Notes: generated by a model from the sequence alone, not told the origin. Shown: positions 22,401-28,425, counted from the first letter of the stretch. The stretch: 64,000 nucleotides of DNA from Arbacia lixula (GCA_963669155.1 OZ022596.1:13357038-13421037), one strand, 5' to 3'. A program made the numbers and translations.

Positions 22401-22833
22401 ATTTTGTCCAGTTAAGCACGAAACATGATGCATTAGCCTAAAAAGCATCTTGTTTCATGCTGAACTGGACAAAATTTACCACAGTTTAAAACTGCGGCTA
22501 CTTCCCTTTCCCTTTCCCTTTCCCTTACCCTATGCCAATTCCTTTGAGTTGGAGTGTATGTATTCTCCTTAAATGTGTGCAATAGATTTGAGTTTCGAGT
22601 TACAGAATTGCTGAAACCAACTTATCAAATCAATGCTAATCTCGACTCTCTTCCACCAAAGCTTGGCGCTATGCAGCCCGCTCACTGCGAGAGTAAGCTG
22701 GTTGCAGTAAGGGTCTGTGTATACCTGCAGTTGCCCCACCAAAGCCAAAGCCTCCGGTGGCCTGGGTGGCTGGGGTGGAGCCCGCTGAGTTGCCCGCTGA
22801 TCCAAACATGTTCACCTTGGGTAAGCCTGACAT
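1375..22833 (-). CDS. Nup62: Nucleoporin Nup62 (15 coding exons, 600 residues)
   Basis: Nup62 is the FG nucleoporin of the nuclear pore central channel. Its C-terminal coiled coil assembles with Nup54 and Nup58. I placed exons at 22833-22725, 21585-21427, 20778-20611, 19012-18842, 17168-17013, 16025-15876, 14126-14013, 11897-11760, 9437-9410, 8718-8565, 6986-6937, 5063-4929, 3820-3709, 2368-2302 and 1466-1375. All junctions are GT-AG, the phases match throughout, and the total is 1,803 nt. Residues 1-397 form the low-complexity FG/LG domain and about 400-600 the coiled coil. That region closely resembles vertebrate Nup62 (NINKWTVELEEQE, QVNTWDRTL, AKILNAHMTSLHWVDQN). The human protein has 522 residues. 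From memory, the mammalian coding region is uninterrupted, so 15 exons is a notable contrast. The first coding exon follows a splice acceptor two bases before the ATG, so at least one untranslated 5' exon lies upstream and is not located. Identification is firm; individual acceptors of exons 3 and 8 have in-frame alternatives. Confidence 0.95.
1965..2241. mobile_element. TTAA MITE, AGGGCATATAC family, copy 1
   Basis: The inverted ends AGGGCATATACTGTAC...GTACAGTATATGCCCT enclose a 277-base palindrome-rich body. TTAA precedes the left end; the right flank no longer reads TTAA. It lies in Nup62 intron 14, and a second copy is at 20,208-20,558. The ends resemble Kolobok/T2-type MITEs (TTAA target, AGG start), which is a family-level inference. 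Confidence 0.85.
2302..2368 (-). CDS. Nup62: Nup62 exon 14
   Basis: A strong polypyrimidine tract precedes the acceptor TTTTCAG and the donor reads GTGGGT. The exon is phase 0 in and phase 1 out. It encodes IAQVAKILNAHMTSLHWVDQ, the most conserved stretch of the Nup62 coiled coil. Confidence 0.93.
2970..3620. repeat. Purine-rich tandem repeats with echoes of exon 13
   Basis: The plus strand is a GGGGA/GAGGG-rich array. Interspersed are about five degenerate copies of the 3' end of Nup62 exon 13 (core CTTGTTCATGTGATCGATGAT, near 2,992, 3,178, 3,370, 3,487 and 3,568). At least one copy, near 3,352, still carries the adjoining GTGAGT donor. The array sits directly downstream of exon 13 in transcription order and so looks like an outgrowth of that exon boundary. 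Confidence 0.75.
3709..3820 (-). CDS. Nup62: Nup62 exon 13
   Basis: Acceptor TTGATAG, donor GTGAGT; phase 2 in, phase 0 out. It encodes YQMSENIDSQLKRMVQDLKE and then the segment IIDHMNKSSTAPDQADP. Human Nup62 reads very similarly here (AENIDAQLKRMAQDLKDIIEHLN). Confidence 0.94.
3821..4060. repeat. Tandem repeat, ~85-bp units
   Basis: About three or four degenerate units share ATCTATCAAGATAAG and CATTTGGTATC. The first unit overlaps the acceptor region of Nup62 exon 13. This array flanks exon 13 on its upstream side. Confidence 0.7.
4072..4609. mobile_element. TTAA MITE, AGGTGATATTCAT family, short member
   Basis: The ends AGGTGATATTCATA...TATGAATATCACCT are flanked on both sides by TTAA (4,068-4,071 and 4,610-4,613). 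The 538-base body has no open frame of note. A longer 1.9-kb relative lies at 9,668-11,548. It sits in Nup62 intron 12. Confidence 0.85.
4614..4751. mobile_element. Small hairpin MITE adjoining a TTAA
   Basis: The inverted ends CATAAAGGTTTGCGAT...ATCGCAAACCTTTATG enclose about 105 bases. The left TTAA is shared with the neighbouring element at 4,072-4,609 and the right flank reads TTAC. One element therefore probably landed in the target duplication of the other. Confidence 0.75.
4929..5063 (-). CDS. Nup62: Nup62 exon 12
   Basis: The acceptor is formed by a TCTG-repeat pyrimidine tract ending in TAG, and the donor reads GTAAGT. Phase is 2 in and 2 out. It encodes RLEHELDYIVAQQRELEDIL and then VPLEESCKSQEGSLYRQHTD, matching human DQELDFILSQQKELEDLLSPLEE. 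The upstream TCTG microsatellite supplies the polypyrimidine tract. Confidence 0.94.
5152..5480. mobile_element. Partial MITE, AGGGATAGTTCACC family
   Basis: The left arm AGGGATAGTTCACCC is followed by the shared interior GACACATGAAAGAAA and TTGTGACGTCACGTGC. The right half is missing. The complete relative is at 19,049-20,004. It lies in Nup62 intron 11. Confidence 0.7.
5520..6923 (-). mobile_element. Outer piggyBac-like MITE, split by a copy of itself
   Basis: The blocks 5,520-5,971 and 6,746-6,923 are the two halves of a CCCGGG-family element in reverse orientation relative to the inner copy. It is split at its internal TTTAA by the element at 5,976-6,741. Both outer termini are eroded. 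Its right edge stops about 14 bases from Nup62 exon 11. Confidence 0.85.
5976..6741 (+). mobile_element. piggyBac-like MITE (CCCGGG family), inner copy
   Basis: The ends CCCTATATAGCCCGGGC...CCCGGGCTAGATAGGG are flanked by perfect TTAA on both sides (5,972-5,975; 6,742-6,745). The 766-base body has long G and C runs and no transposase. TTAACCC...GGGTTAA ends are the piggyBac signature. It is inserted inside an older, inverted copy of the same family. Confidence 0.9.
6937..6986 (-). CDS. Nup62: Nup62 exon 11
   Basis: Acceptor TTACTCAG, donor GTGAGT; phase 0 in, phase 2 out. The 50-nt exon encodes ITGLHSDLEKVKADQQ, aligning with human ITSLHREVEKVKLDQK. A nested MITE pair begins about 14 bases past its donor. 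Confidence 0.92.
7017..7174. mobile_element. Palindromic MITE, TTGCATAAAACTTACC family
   Basis: The ends GGGCCTGTTGCATAAAAC...GTTTTATGCAACAGGGCCC enclose a 158-base element. The same family occurs at 9,170-9,316 and 15,693-15,852, with a divergent subfamily (CATATAGG variant) at 15,186-15,342, 15,519-15,588 and 28,457-28,540. Confidence 0.88.
7872..8400 (-). mobile_element. LINE 3' end in Nup62 intron 10
   Basis: Conceptual translation of the minus strand gives, across frame changes, typical end-of-pol LINE motifs: MMRNSRMDRVSNEDI, RRVGVERKPIAEITTRQ and MQKARNRDLWHAM. The element ends in a GA-rich simple repeat at 7,872-7,900. It is decayed and has the same orientation as Nup62. Clade was not determined. 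Confidence 0.7.
8402..8480 (-). repeat. Duplicate of the exon 10 donor region
   Basis: This ~78-base block is a copy of 8,519-8,596, which spans the end of Nup62 exon 10 and its donor. The copy retains the coding end but has AT where the true donor has GT, so it should not function as a splice site. Confidence 0.8.
8565..8718 (-). CDS. Nup62: Nup62 exon 10 (start of coiled coil)
   Basis: Acceptor GGTGTAG, donor GTAGCT; phase 2 in, phase 0 out. It encodes MSYRELEENINKWTVELEEQ, then VFLQQAAQVNTWDRTLVNNG. Human Nup62 reads MTYAQLESLINKWSLELEDQ and VNAWDRTLIENG, so orthology is clear. Confidence 0.95.
9170..9316. mobile_element. Palindromic MITE, TTGCATAAAACTTACC family, copy 2
   Basis: It has the same inverted ends as 7,017-7,174 and similar interior words (GATTGGTTGTCAAGCATTG). 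It lies between Nup62 exons 9 and 10. Confidence 0.85.
9410..9437 (-). CDS. Nup62: Nup62 exon 9 (28-nt microexon)
   Basis: The acceptor TTTTGCTCTGCAG and donor GTAAGC frame 28 nt. It encodes GLGSAAPAA plus two bases and converts the phase-1 register of the FG exons to phase 2 for exon 10. Without it the reading frame would not connect, which supports the call. Confidence 0.8.
9668..11548. mobile_element. Long member (1.9 kb) of the AGGTGATATTCAT TTAA family
   Basis: The ends AGATGATATTCATTGA...TCTATGAATATCAACT are flanked by TTAA on both sides (9,664-9,667; 11,549-11,552). The right 60 bases closely match those of the 538-base relative at 4,072-4,609. Unlike the short member it carries a short acidic open frame at 9,970. 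No transposase catalytic domain is visible. Confidence 0.7.
9970..10098 (+). pseudogene. Short acidic open frame inside TTAA element
   Basis: An ATG at 9,970 opens a 42-residue frame rich in Asp, Glu and Ser (MDELDLDLDFEIDNFEEELE...), then meets stops. Another frame continues with a cysteine pair (NYGRCRDCLPA). Cys motifs of this kind occur in invertebrate proteins annotated as P2X7-like, but the match is too short to assign. It may be a relic of an element-encoded or captured gene. Confidence 0.35.
11760..11897 (-). CDS. Nup62: Nup62 exon 8 (LG-type repeats)
   Basis: Phase 1 in and out, 138 nt. It encodes GGLKLGGLGAKASSGLTLGT followed by a Thr-rich stretch. It contains no FG dipeptide; GLxLG replaces GFxFG. 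Two adjacent AG acceptors, one codon apart, are both in frame. Confidence 0.88.
12672..12734 (+). mobile_element. Right-end fragment of the piggyBac-like MITE family
   Basis: About 63 bases match the right terminus (GTCGAGGGGG...CCCGGGCTATATAGGG). The fragment ends exactly at the TTAA that begins the next full copy at 12,739, so the two abut head to tail across one shared TTAA. Confidence 0.8.
12739..13515 (+). mobile_element. piggyBac-like MITE (CCCGGG family), full copy
   Basis: The ends CCCTTTATAGCCCGGGC...CCCGGGCTAGATAGGG span 777 bases with TTAA at 12,735-12,738 and 13,516-13,519. It is collinear with 5,976-6,741 and 17,877-18,653. It has long G/C runs near both ends, and a shared CGATCGCGCGATC-type palindrome near the left end. 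Confidence 0.92.
13536..14012. repeat. 34-bp minisatellite carrying repeated splice donors
   Basis: About 14 units, consensus on the plus strand CTGAGAGAGCTG + three TCATTG + TTAC. On the coding (minus) strand each unit reads CAGCTCTCTCAG then GTAAC, which is exactly the last bases of Nup62 exon 7 plus its donor. About nine units keep a CAG|GTAAC or CAG|GTCAC site. At the far end a fragment of exon 7 (GATGAGGGTAGACCTG) is also duplicated. Confidence 0.9.
14013..14126 (-). CDS. Nup62: Nup62 exon 7 (LG-type repeats)
   Basis: Acceptor CTGCAG, donor GTAACA; phase 1 in and out, 114 nt. It encodes AGGLKLGAGLPSSSGGLTLG and a Thr/Ser tail. No FG dipeptide is present. Its donor is the first of a tandem series of near-identical donors in the following intron. 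Confidence 0.9.
14188..14695. mobile_element. Candidate MITE with imperfect inverted ends
   Basis: The left sequence (TCACACT...GCCGGAATG) is roughly inverted at the right (CATTCCGGCTGG...AGTGTGAT), with interior CATTCNAA words repeated many times. The inverted match is imperfect, so this is tentative. Confidence 0.4.
15186..15342. mobile_element. Palindromic MITE, CATATAGG variant
   Basis: The ends GGGCCATGTAGCATATAGG...CCTATATGCAACATGGCCC are inverted over ~157 bases. It is a sister subfamily of the TTGCATAAAACTTACC MITEs. Confidence 0.8.
15519..15588. mobile_element. Partial CATATAGG-variant MITE
   Basis: Only the left half (GGGGCCATGTTGCATATAGG and following) is present, next to the complete relatives at 15,186 and 15,693. 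Confidence 0.7.
15693..15852. mobile_element. Palindromic MITE, TTGCATAAAACTTACC family, copy 3
   Basis: Inverted ends GGGTCCTGTTGCAAAAAAC...GTTTTATGCAACAGGGCCC span 160 bases. It ends only 23 bases from the donor side of Nup62 exon 6. Confidence 0.85.
15876..16025 (-). CDS. Nup62: Nup62 exon 6 (LG-type repeats)
   Basis: Acceptor TTTTTTTTCACAG, donor GTGGGT; phase 1 in and out, 150 nt. It encodes GLGGLLGTASAAPP and GGGMKLGGFSLPTSTPQS. No FG dipeptide. The frame meets TGA two codons past the chosen donor, which supports the exon end. Confidence 0.85.
16026..17012. other. Nup62 intron 5, no feature seen
   Basis: This ~990-base AT-rich intron shows no repeat family, open frame or RNA motif that I recognise. 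Confidence 0.6.
17013..17168 (-). CDS. Nup62: Nup62 exon 5 (LG-type repeats)
   Basis: Acceptor ACTGCACAG, donor GTAAGG; phase 1 in and out, 156 nt. It encodes GGAAGLSLGLGTPQTQ and GGFTLGGAGGASGFKLGG. No FG dipeptide; F is kept in GFxLG but the second F is replaced by L. Confidence 0.9.
17217..17500. repeat. ~131-bp tandem duplication
   Basis: Two full units and the start of a third share CACCCCTATTCA, GAACAGTCCATT and GATAGATTG. The starts are near 17,226, 17,357 and 17,487. It lies in Nup62 intron 4. Confidence 0.8.
17877..18653 (+). mobile_element. piggyBac-like MITE (CCCGGG family), full copy
   Basis: It is 777 bases with ends CCCTATATAGCCCAGGC...CCCGGGCTAGATAGGG. TTAA precedes it at 17,873-17,876; the right flank has mutated to TGAA. 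It has diverged more than the copy at 12,739, so it is probably older. Confidence 0.9.
18655..18716 (+). mobile_element. LINE/SINE 3' tail
   Basis: The sequence AAGCGCTTAGACACATT ... AAGCGCTATATAAATGC followed by ATT repeats matches the common 3' tail of CR1/L2-type LINEs and their partner SINEs in aquatic animals. It directly abuts the MITE at 17,877-18,653. Confidence 0.6.
18842..19012 (-). CDS. Nup62: Nup62 exon 4 (duplicate of exon 3)
   Basis: Acceptor CATTACAG, donor GTGGGT; phase 1 in and out, 171 nt. It encodes GAASGGFKFGEAAKQPSGAG, GFSFGTPSAS and GGLQLGGSAAAGTATA. It is about 90% identical to exon 3 at protein level, and the similarity runs into the downstream intron (CATGCATGTAT). 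Confidence 0.93.
19049..20004. mobile_element. TTAA MITE, AGGGATACTTCAACC family
   Basis: The ends AGGGATACTTCAACCTG...AGGTGAACTACCCCT are flanked by TTAA at 19,045-19,048 and 20,005-20,008. The arms share GACACATGAAAGAAA. The 956-base copy has taken in a separate repeat at about 19,380-19,850. Relatives are at 5,152-5,480 and 51,003-51,412. Confidence 0.82.
19380..19850. repeat. Repeat with TGACCTTTGACC motifs
   Basis: This block contains TAGATGACCTTTGACC and a second diverged copy near 19,700. Its left part is found inverted at 44,437-44,555. The motif is a DR1 half-site pair as bound by nuclear receptors. It is nested in the MITE at 19,049-20,004. Confidence 0.65.
20208..20558. mobile_element. 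TTAA MITE, AGGGCATATAC family, copy 2
   Basis: It is a 351-base near-palindrome with ends AGGGCATATACTCTAC...GTACAGTATATGCCCT and TTAA at 20,204-20,207 and 20,559-20,562. The arms are over 100 bases long, so the transcript would fold into a long hairpin. It sits between the duplicated Nup62 exons 3 and 4. Confidence 0.92.
20611..20778 (-). CDS. Nup62: Nup62 exon 3 (duplicate of exon 4)
   Basis: Phase 1 in and out, 168 nt. It encodes ASGGFKFGEATKQPSGAGGF and GGLQLGGNTAAGTATA. Exon 4 begins after TTACAG|GAG; here the equivalent position reads TCACGAG, so the usable acceptor has moved one codon downstream (CACGAG|CAG), which keeps the frame. That acceptor choice is inferred. Confidence 0.88.
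20843..21115. repeat. TC-rich simple repeat with LINE tail fragment
   Basis: A CTCTCT/CTGTCT-rich tract covers 20,843-21,010. The adjoining 21,045-21,115 reads on the minus strand like the LINE segment at 7,872-8,400 (VLRRA.VERKL). The TC tract is therefore probably the GA tail of a truncated minus-strand LINE. Confidence 0.55.
21427..21585 (-). CDS. Nup62: Nup62 exon 2 (FG repeats)
   Basis: Acceptor CTTGTAG, donor GTATGT; phase 1 in and out, 159 nt. It encodes TTAPSGGFGFGLSAAEVPKP, GFSFGQTASAATKP and GFGFGATPATAP, with five FG dipeptides. Confidence 0.93.
22318..22558. mobile_element. Hairpin MITE containing GGGAAA repeats
   Basis: The arms TACACTCCAGCTCAAAGG...CCTTTGAGTTGGAGTGTA are ~100 bases each, almost perfectly inverted over 241 bases. 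Each arm contains four GGGAAA (or TTTCCC) units. TA ends suggest a Tc1/mariner-type target, but this is a guess. It lies in Nup62 intron 1. Confidence 0.85.
22725..22833 (-). CDS. Nup62: Nup62 exon 1 (start codon)
   Basis: The ATG at 22,833 lies two bases after an acceptor TTTCTAG, so it is the first coding exon but not the first exon. It encodes MSGLPKVNMFGSAGNSAG and GGFGFGGATA. The start MSG matches vertebrate Nup62 (MSGF). A second in-frame ATG eight codons on (MFGS) is an alternative. Confidence 0.88.
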
Positions 22834-23389
22834 AACTAGAAAGATTTCCTCTCTACGCAGCGCTATGAAAAGAAAAAAACAATAACAAGGTACAAGCTCT
22901 AATTACACAAGGCAGGGTAAGCTTTACATTTTGTTTGGTAAGCCATTTGGGAAAACGGAAGGTTAGAAATCACAAAATATTCTTACCACGTGGCAAGTTA
23001 GTAAAGATCTAGAATAACCTTTTAGCCCGTGTGAAGGACATTTCTGAGGTCTTATTTAGGTTGCTTTCTGTGTCAAAATCATTGCTTGAAACAGGTAGGG
23101 TAAGTTTTCGCATGCTAACTTTCACCGATTTCAAACCAATCTGTATGTTATCATTCAATCAATTCAAGTCCATCGTGTCGATTAGCCCCATTGCTATTGA
23201 TATCATCAAGTCCTGTTGACCCATTTTTCAATATCTCGACGAAGAAGTTTGTGACCATTCTAGCTAATATGAAGTATTGTTCTTGTTAGGCCACCAAGAG
23301 ATAAAAAAAACATACCTGTTACATGTGTAATATACTTGTTGTATATATATGTACAAGAAACCTCAATTACACACATTCCTTCATAACAA

Positions 23390-24276
23390 TAGGGTGTCTG
23401 AATGGACGCGCGATACTGTCGGCGATACTACTACCATAGCCGATAGCTCCCTGCCCATACGTACTACACACAGACTGCACGCAAATCCATGCGCGCCGCG
23501 TAGTGAAGCAAAAATGGAACACGCTTTTTGCATGCAAAGTCCACTTTCAAGGCTCAGAAAAATATGATCTGATAACTCGGATTTTAAGAAATTCATATAG
23601 GAAGAAAGAGAGGAAGATTTCCTATCATTTGATGTAAGGGACAAGTTTACTATGCATAATTTAGGTAGCGAGAATCAGAAACTGCTGCTTACCTAAGTGA
23701 CAGCATCGCAATCTATCGCGCTACAAAATTGTCCGGCTGGACCTACGCGCTTCCGGGTATGCTGAACACGATGCTGCAATCGCTGATCACATGAGATCAC
23801 ATCACAATGCTAAATCATTTTGAAAAATACCCATGTACAGATAAGCAAAATCTAGAGGCGTGGCGAGTGCGCAATGTCTGTTGGCAGCAACGCTAAACGC
23901 AGAGAGCAAATTAGTGGTGCGCGCGGCGGTGGCGTTCACGCGAGAGCAAGGGCGCGAAATCGCGTAAGAAGAGCCAACGCTTGACATTGTACGCGATCGT
24001 GATTGCGTCGCGCAATGCATAATGCTCTCGTAACTCTGCCCCCCAATACGTCCTCTGAGTAAACTCAGTTGCATTTTGGGGAAGGCAAAAATGTGCCACT
24101 ATCCGACGGCACAATTTTAATCTGAATATGTGACCAACTTCAGATGCAGATGGAAATACTTGTGAATCATGAAAATCGATATATATGCTAATTAAAATAT
24201 TGTCTTCACTTTGTGCTATTGAAAAATCAGAAAACTCTAAAAATAGCGGAATTCTGAAAAACGTTCAGACACCCTA
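23390..24276. mobile_element. Candidate DNA transposon upstream of Nup62
   Basis: TAGGGTGTCTGAA at the left is exactly inverted at the right (TTCAGACACCCTA), 887 bases apart with TA flanks. The interior includes a GC-rich block (23,880-24,020) unlike its surroundings. Only 13 bases match, which could occur by chance once in a window this size. The Nup62 promoter may lie in or near here. Confidence 0.35.
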
Positions 24277-24910
24277 ACATGCCTAGATCTAGGTCTATAA
24301 CAATTAAGAATTAACATACCTCATCATGACCTCGAAAGTGAAAGGTCTCAATTCACCAGAGTAAATTGCACAGTGTGCTGAAGAGCTAAGAGACATCACA
24401 TCTACAAAATAGTGCTTCTAAGCGATGTGTGGTTTACCCTATTCTGAGATTCTGAAGAGATTTAATGGTTTTACGCGAAATTCTAATCTAAATAAGCATG
24501 CTGTTCGGCGAAGGGGTTGTTGCCTAGACATGCTAGATCTAGATTATAGATGCATACACGTAGGGGAATTAATGGGACTGTTACCAATTAAAGTGAGAAC
24601 TAATAACTCCAAAATCACACACAAAGACACACTCTTGAGGAATGTACTGGATTTTCTCATTTGGAGTAGCAATTAAAAACTATACTCATCAAATGTAATG
24701 AGAACTTACACTCTATGAAAAAGGTTAAAATTCGAGTTTCCGCCGACGTGCGCTCACTGTATCATAAAGGATGAAGTTTACGACTGGCTCTCGAAAATTG
24801 GCGGCGAAAACTTGATATATGTATGGTAGCTTCTAATATGCATTTCGCTGTGATATGATGATGAATCGTCTTTCTCTAGATCTTGGACATTTATTTTTAA
24901 AGTTCAAAAT

Positions 24911-25062
24911 CGTGGGGGGGGGGGGGGGGGGGGGGAGGGGAGGGGCTTCCGAAAACGAACTCAGGAAAATTAAAATATTTCAAGGACATTTCATCTTAGG
25001 GGAAATAATTTTTTTTATCTCTGTGAATTTTCGGAATACACCTCCCCCCCCCCCCTTCCTGC
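24911..25062. repeat. G-run/C-run repeat
   Basis: A run of about 22 G followed by GGAGGGG is matched 110 bases on by a C run (CCCCCCCCCCC). It resembles the larger repeats at 27,413, 44,183 and 59,038, although it lacks their shared flanking words. Confidence 0.5.
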
Positions 25063-26385
25063 GTGCTATTGGGCTATGAATTTACTGACAGACCACGACG
25101 ACGGTAGACAGAATCCACAGAAATAGAGACACATTTTCTGTGAAAGAATCAAGCAATGGATGGAGCAGCCAATCTCAACTTGACAGATATTCCTGGATGA
25201 GGACGTCATGGAGGTCAACACGAGGAGGATTTATAGCATCGGACTACCGCCTTGGCCATGATCAGTTATCAATGTTATCAAGAGATACTTGACGTGGTAC
25301 TTGTAATTTACACTATCATTTTAGCATTAATGTACAGTACTACAAGGGCCTGGATTTAGACTTAGTGGATTAATGCGATTTGCACACGGCAGTTATTTAA
25401 TAAGTTAAAGAACATTTTTGCCAAATTGTATTGCTCAGAACATTATCGATCAAAAGTTATACTATTTTGCTGGGGAGGGGGGACTTACTTTTTTGTTGTG
25501 TTTATTTGGATGTTTCTGTCTCGCAGCCAGGAGTACGATTTTTATCATCAACCTATACACGTATAAATATTGCCTGAGATGCGTCTCTTTGATATCATAA
25601 TACGAAAAAGTTCATAATGATAAGTAAATGTATATAAGATGATTCATGAAATGTTATGTCTTTGAAAGGTTTGATGTTCTATAACATCATTTTTTATTAG
25701 TACATATTTCCCTTCTTTGAATTCATGAAGAAATATAAATTTTTCATAGTTTCATGAATAATTTTTAGTGTAGCAATTGCATTTCATAATTGTTACTAGT
25801 ATTTGTCCATGACTATTTCCTCATGGAGCTGTTACAGTTCCATGATTGTAGATGTTGTAGATAGGCTGCCAAGAATGCATCTTTTTATATGGTTGTCAAC
25901 ACGTACCGTTAGAGGGTTGAGCGTTTAGACGTACGGCGTTAGATATTAAATATGTTTTTTGTAAATGTTATTAAACATAACCTCCTTGTATGTTGTTCAT
26001 CATCTATTAAGAATAAACTGACTATACGCTCTCTCTAAGATACATGCTATTTGTTACAAACATCTTGATTAAAACAGATTAAAGAGGCAACGGCAATTGT
26101 AAAAGTAACTTTGGCCTCATAGTTGTGTTTCCTCCTCTTGCTCAATCTCTTTTCCGTTTGAAGATCAGAATGCCCTGTATGTGATGTTCAGTGCTTTGTG
26201 ACTGATTTCCACACAATGTTTGACGTACAACATGTCAGGCGTGGCTTCCCATCATTCATCATGAATATCAGTGTCGGGATAATGCAAACGCTACCAAACA
26301 CCCATACAGAAATAAGCTACAGAAATTTTCCAATTAACCTACTTTGATACGAATAAGCTCCTTCAAGTAACAATTCATTATTTAT

Positions 26386-26565
26386 GTTTCTTATTTATGC
26401 AACGCAGAATATTTGGTGTTATTCACGGTTTCCTAATATGTTTCTTATTAGATTTAGTTAAAGGAAAACATTACAGAATATTTATGTCCTGCAGAGAGCA
26501 GAACGGTTTCAGGCACTTAATTTTCGTACGGACATAAAAATCTACTTTACAGCACTAAATGCATT
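26386..26565 (+). repeat. Direct duplication, first copy
   Basis: A ~180-base segment is repeated 278 bases downstream at 26,664-26,843. Shared words include AGATTTAGTTAAAGGAAA and TTTTCGTACGGACATAAA. Identity is about 90%. Confidence 0.88.
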
Positions 26566-26663
26566 TGGGTTAAGTGAAGCCACCGTCATATTATTCCTAT
26601 AATCTTTTTATTTCTTTGCATTAACTGAAGATTTATAACTGTAAATTTGTTTTCATTATGTAG

Positions 26664-26843
26664 GTTTCCTTTTTATGCACCGCGGAATATTTGGTATTAT
26701 TCACAGTTTCCCAATAGGTTTCTTATAAGATTTAGTTAAAGGAAAGCATTACAGAAAATTTATGTCCTGTAGAGAGCAGAAAGGTTTCAGGCACTTAATT
26801 TTCGTACGGACATAAAAATCTACTTTACAGCGAGTAATGCTTT
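26664..26843 (+). repeat. Direct duplication, second copy
   Basis: This is the second copy of 26,386-26,565. It lies just before the assembly gap, so further units may be hidden in the gap. Confidence 0.88.
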
Positions 26844-26965
26844 TGGTGAAAGTGAAGCCATTTACATATTATGACCCCGTTTTCATGGAGATGGCTTGCA
26901 CGGCATTGTGTCTTTTTCAAGAACCACAGAGTAGAATAGCTATCTTGACTTGGCGTCAGAGATCT

Positions 26966-27165
26966 NNNNNNNNNNNNNNNNNNNNNNNNNNNNNNNNNNN
27001 NNNNNNNNNNNNNNNNNNNNNNNNNNNNNNNNNNNNNNNNNNNNNNNNNNNNNNNNNNNNNNNNNNNNNNNNNNNNNNNNNNNNNNNNNNNNNNNNNNNN
27101 NNNNNNNNNNNNNNNNNNNNNNNNNNNNNNNNNNNNNNNNNNNNNNNNNNNNNNNNNNNNNNNNN
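26966..27165. other. Assembly gap (200 N)
   Basis: Exactly 200 ambiguous bases, probably a placeholder length rather than a measured one. The frames that cross it are artefacts. Confidence 0.99.
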
Positions 27166-27412
27166 CTTTCTCTTTTCGCGTGACAAGCCTTGGCGCTGAA
27201 TTCTATACACGTTGAAGTTTATTTATTCCAGAAACAGACCATTATTGAAATCTAAGTAACTTAATGTAAATGTGTGAACGAGCTCTCTCGCTTTATCCAA
27301 AAACGCGTAATGTTCCTAATCCTGTGTAGTCCAATGGCAGCTTGGTCCAAATGATCCTTCGGTAATACCGCATGTGTGTTGATGAGGATCATAGGCGGAA
27401 ATCGGTCCCCGA

Positions 27413-27715
27413 AGGTGGAGGGAACATGTTTTTTCTCAAGAAGTAGCTGAGCAGGGGGGGGGGGGGGGGGGGGGAGGGGTAGTGATGGGATTTTGGGGAG
27501 GTGTTTTTTTTTCCTCCATTTTTTTTTATCCCGCCCAGTCTCTGAAAATGCTCTCAGTGGGGGGTTCGAAAAAAAATTAATCCGCCCAGTCTCGTGGAGG
27601 TACGCGACCAAAAATAGTGCGTGTGTGTGTGTGTGTGGGGGGGGGGGGCATTAGATATTGTGCCCCCCCCCCCCCCCTTCGAAATGGTGGGGGGATTTCC
27701 GCCCATGCCTACCCG
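27413..27715. repeat. G-run/C-run repeat family, copy A
   Basis: It contains AAAATAGTG(TG)n followed by G runs, ATATTGTG followed by C runs, TTCGAAATGGTGGGG and ATTTCCGCCCATG. The same ordered words occur at 44,183-44,440 and 59,038-59,232. G and C runs face each other and can form hairpins or G-quadruplexes. Confidence 0.75.
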
Positions 27716-27805
27716 GTACGGTATGGTGGCCAGCTGTGTGTACCGTATAGGGAGATCGAGAGGAAGTAAGAGTAATATGTAGTGGGGGAAAAAGTAAGAG
27801 AGATA

Positions 27806-28425
27806 CACTGAACTCCAAAAGTTTAGGAGCACCTGTATGATTGGTAGGCTTTATTGATATTCAGGCTCATAGCATAGTTCAATTAGGTTTCGTTTTAAAG
27901 TGAATAGTATATAAGAATGTATATTTTATCCTTGATTCAAACAAAGTTATACTCTATTAAATGGCTGCCTACCAGTCAATATGGCACTTTCTCAATATGC
28001 TAACCTTTTTATTACATTCGCGTAATCTAGATATCCAGAGCTTTTCACCATTATACAAGGTTAAATGCGTAACTTCATTCATTTTTCCTTTTCCTAGTTA
28101 GAAGTCAAACACGCAAATAAAATTAAACGACATTTAGTGTTTAACTTGGATGGAAACCTCTTTTTTTTATTCAAAAACATAAATGACAAAGGGGATTGAA
28201 ATCTGTAGACTGGGGCGGCCAATCCATGATTGCCAGGACTTGTGTCTCTTCCGTTTTCTTCAAGTAGCCTTTGCATATTCTTTGAATAGTCGTGACGTGT
28301 GCTTTGGGTCATTGTTCTACTGGAAAACGAACCCTCCTCCGATCAGGCGTTTCCCTGAAGGGAAGGCCTTCCGCTGTAGGATTGAATGATAGCCTTGCTG
28401 GTTGAGGATACCCTCTACTCTGTGC
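27806..28425 (-). mobile_element. Tc1/mariner transposon remnant
   Basis: The minus strand translates to the C-terminal part of a Tc1 transposase across broken frames: ILNQQGYHSILQRKAFPSGK, then NNDPKHTSRLFKEYAKAT, then a decayed WPPQS-like stretch. The NDPKHTS motif holds the second catalytic Asp. The terminus TACACTGAACTCCAAAAG at 27,804 is the likely inverted end. It is truncated at the 5' side and has stops, so it is dead. Confidence 0.8.

Larger units (their letters stand above)
24277..27803. other. Gene-free intergenic stretch
   Basis: I find no supported gene. It holds the G-run/C-run repeat at 24,911-25,062, a direct duplication at 26,386-26,843, the assembly gap at 26,966-27,165, and another G-run repeat at 27,413-27,715. 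Confidence 0.6.

Noticed and set aside
23390-24276. Firm call of a DNA transposon over the Nup62 5' region
   Set aside because: Only 13 inverted bases with TA flanks support it, so it is listed at low confidence rather than claimed.
26837-27210. Open frames across the N block
   Set aside because: They exist only because ambiguous codons were read through.
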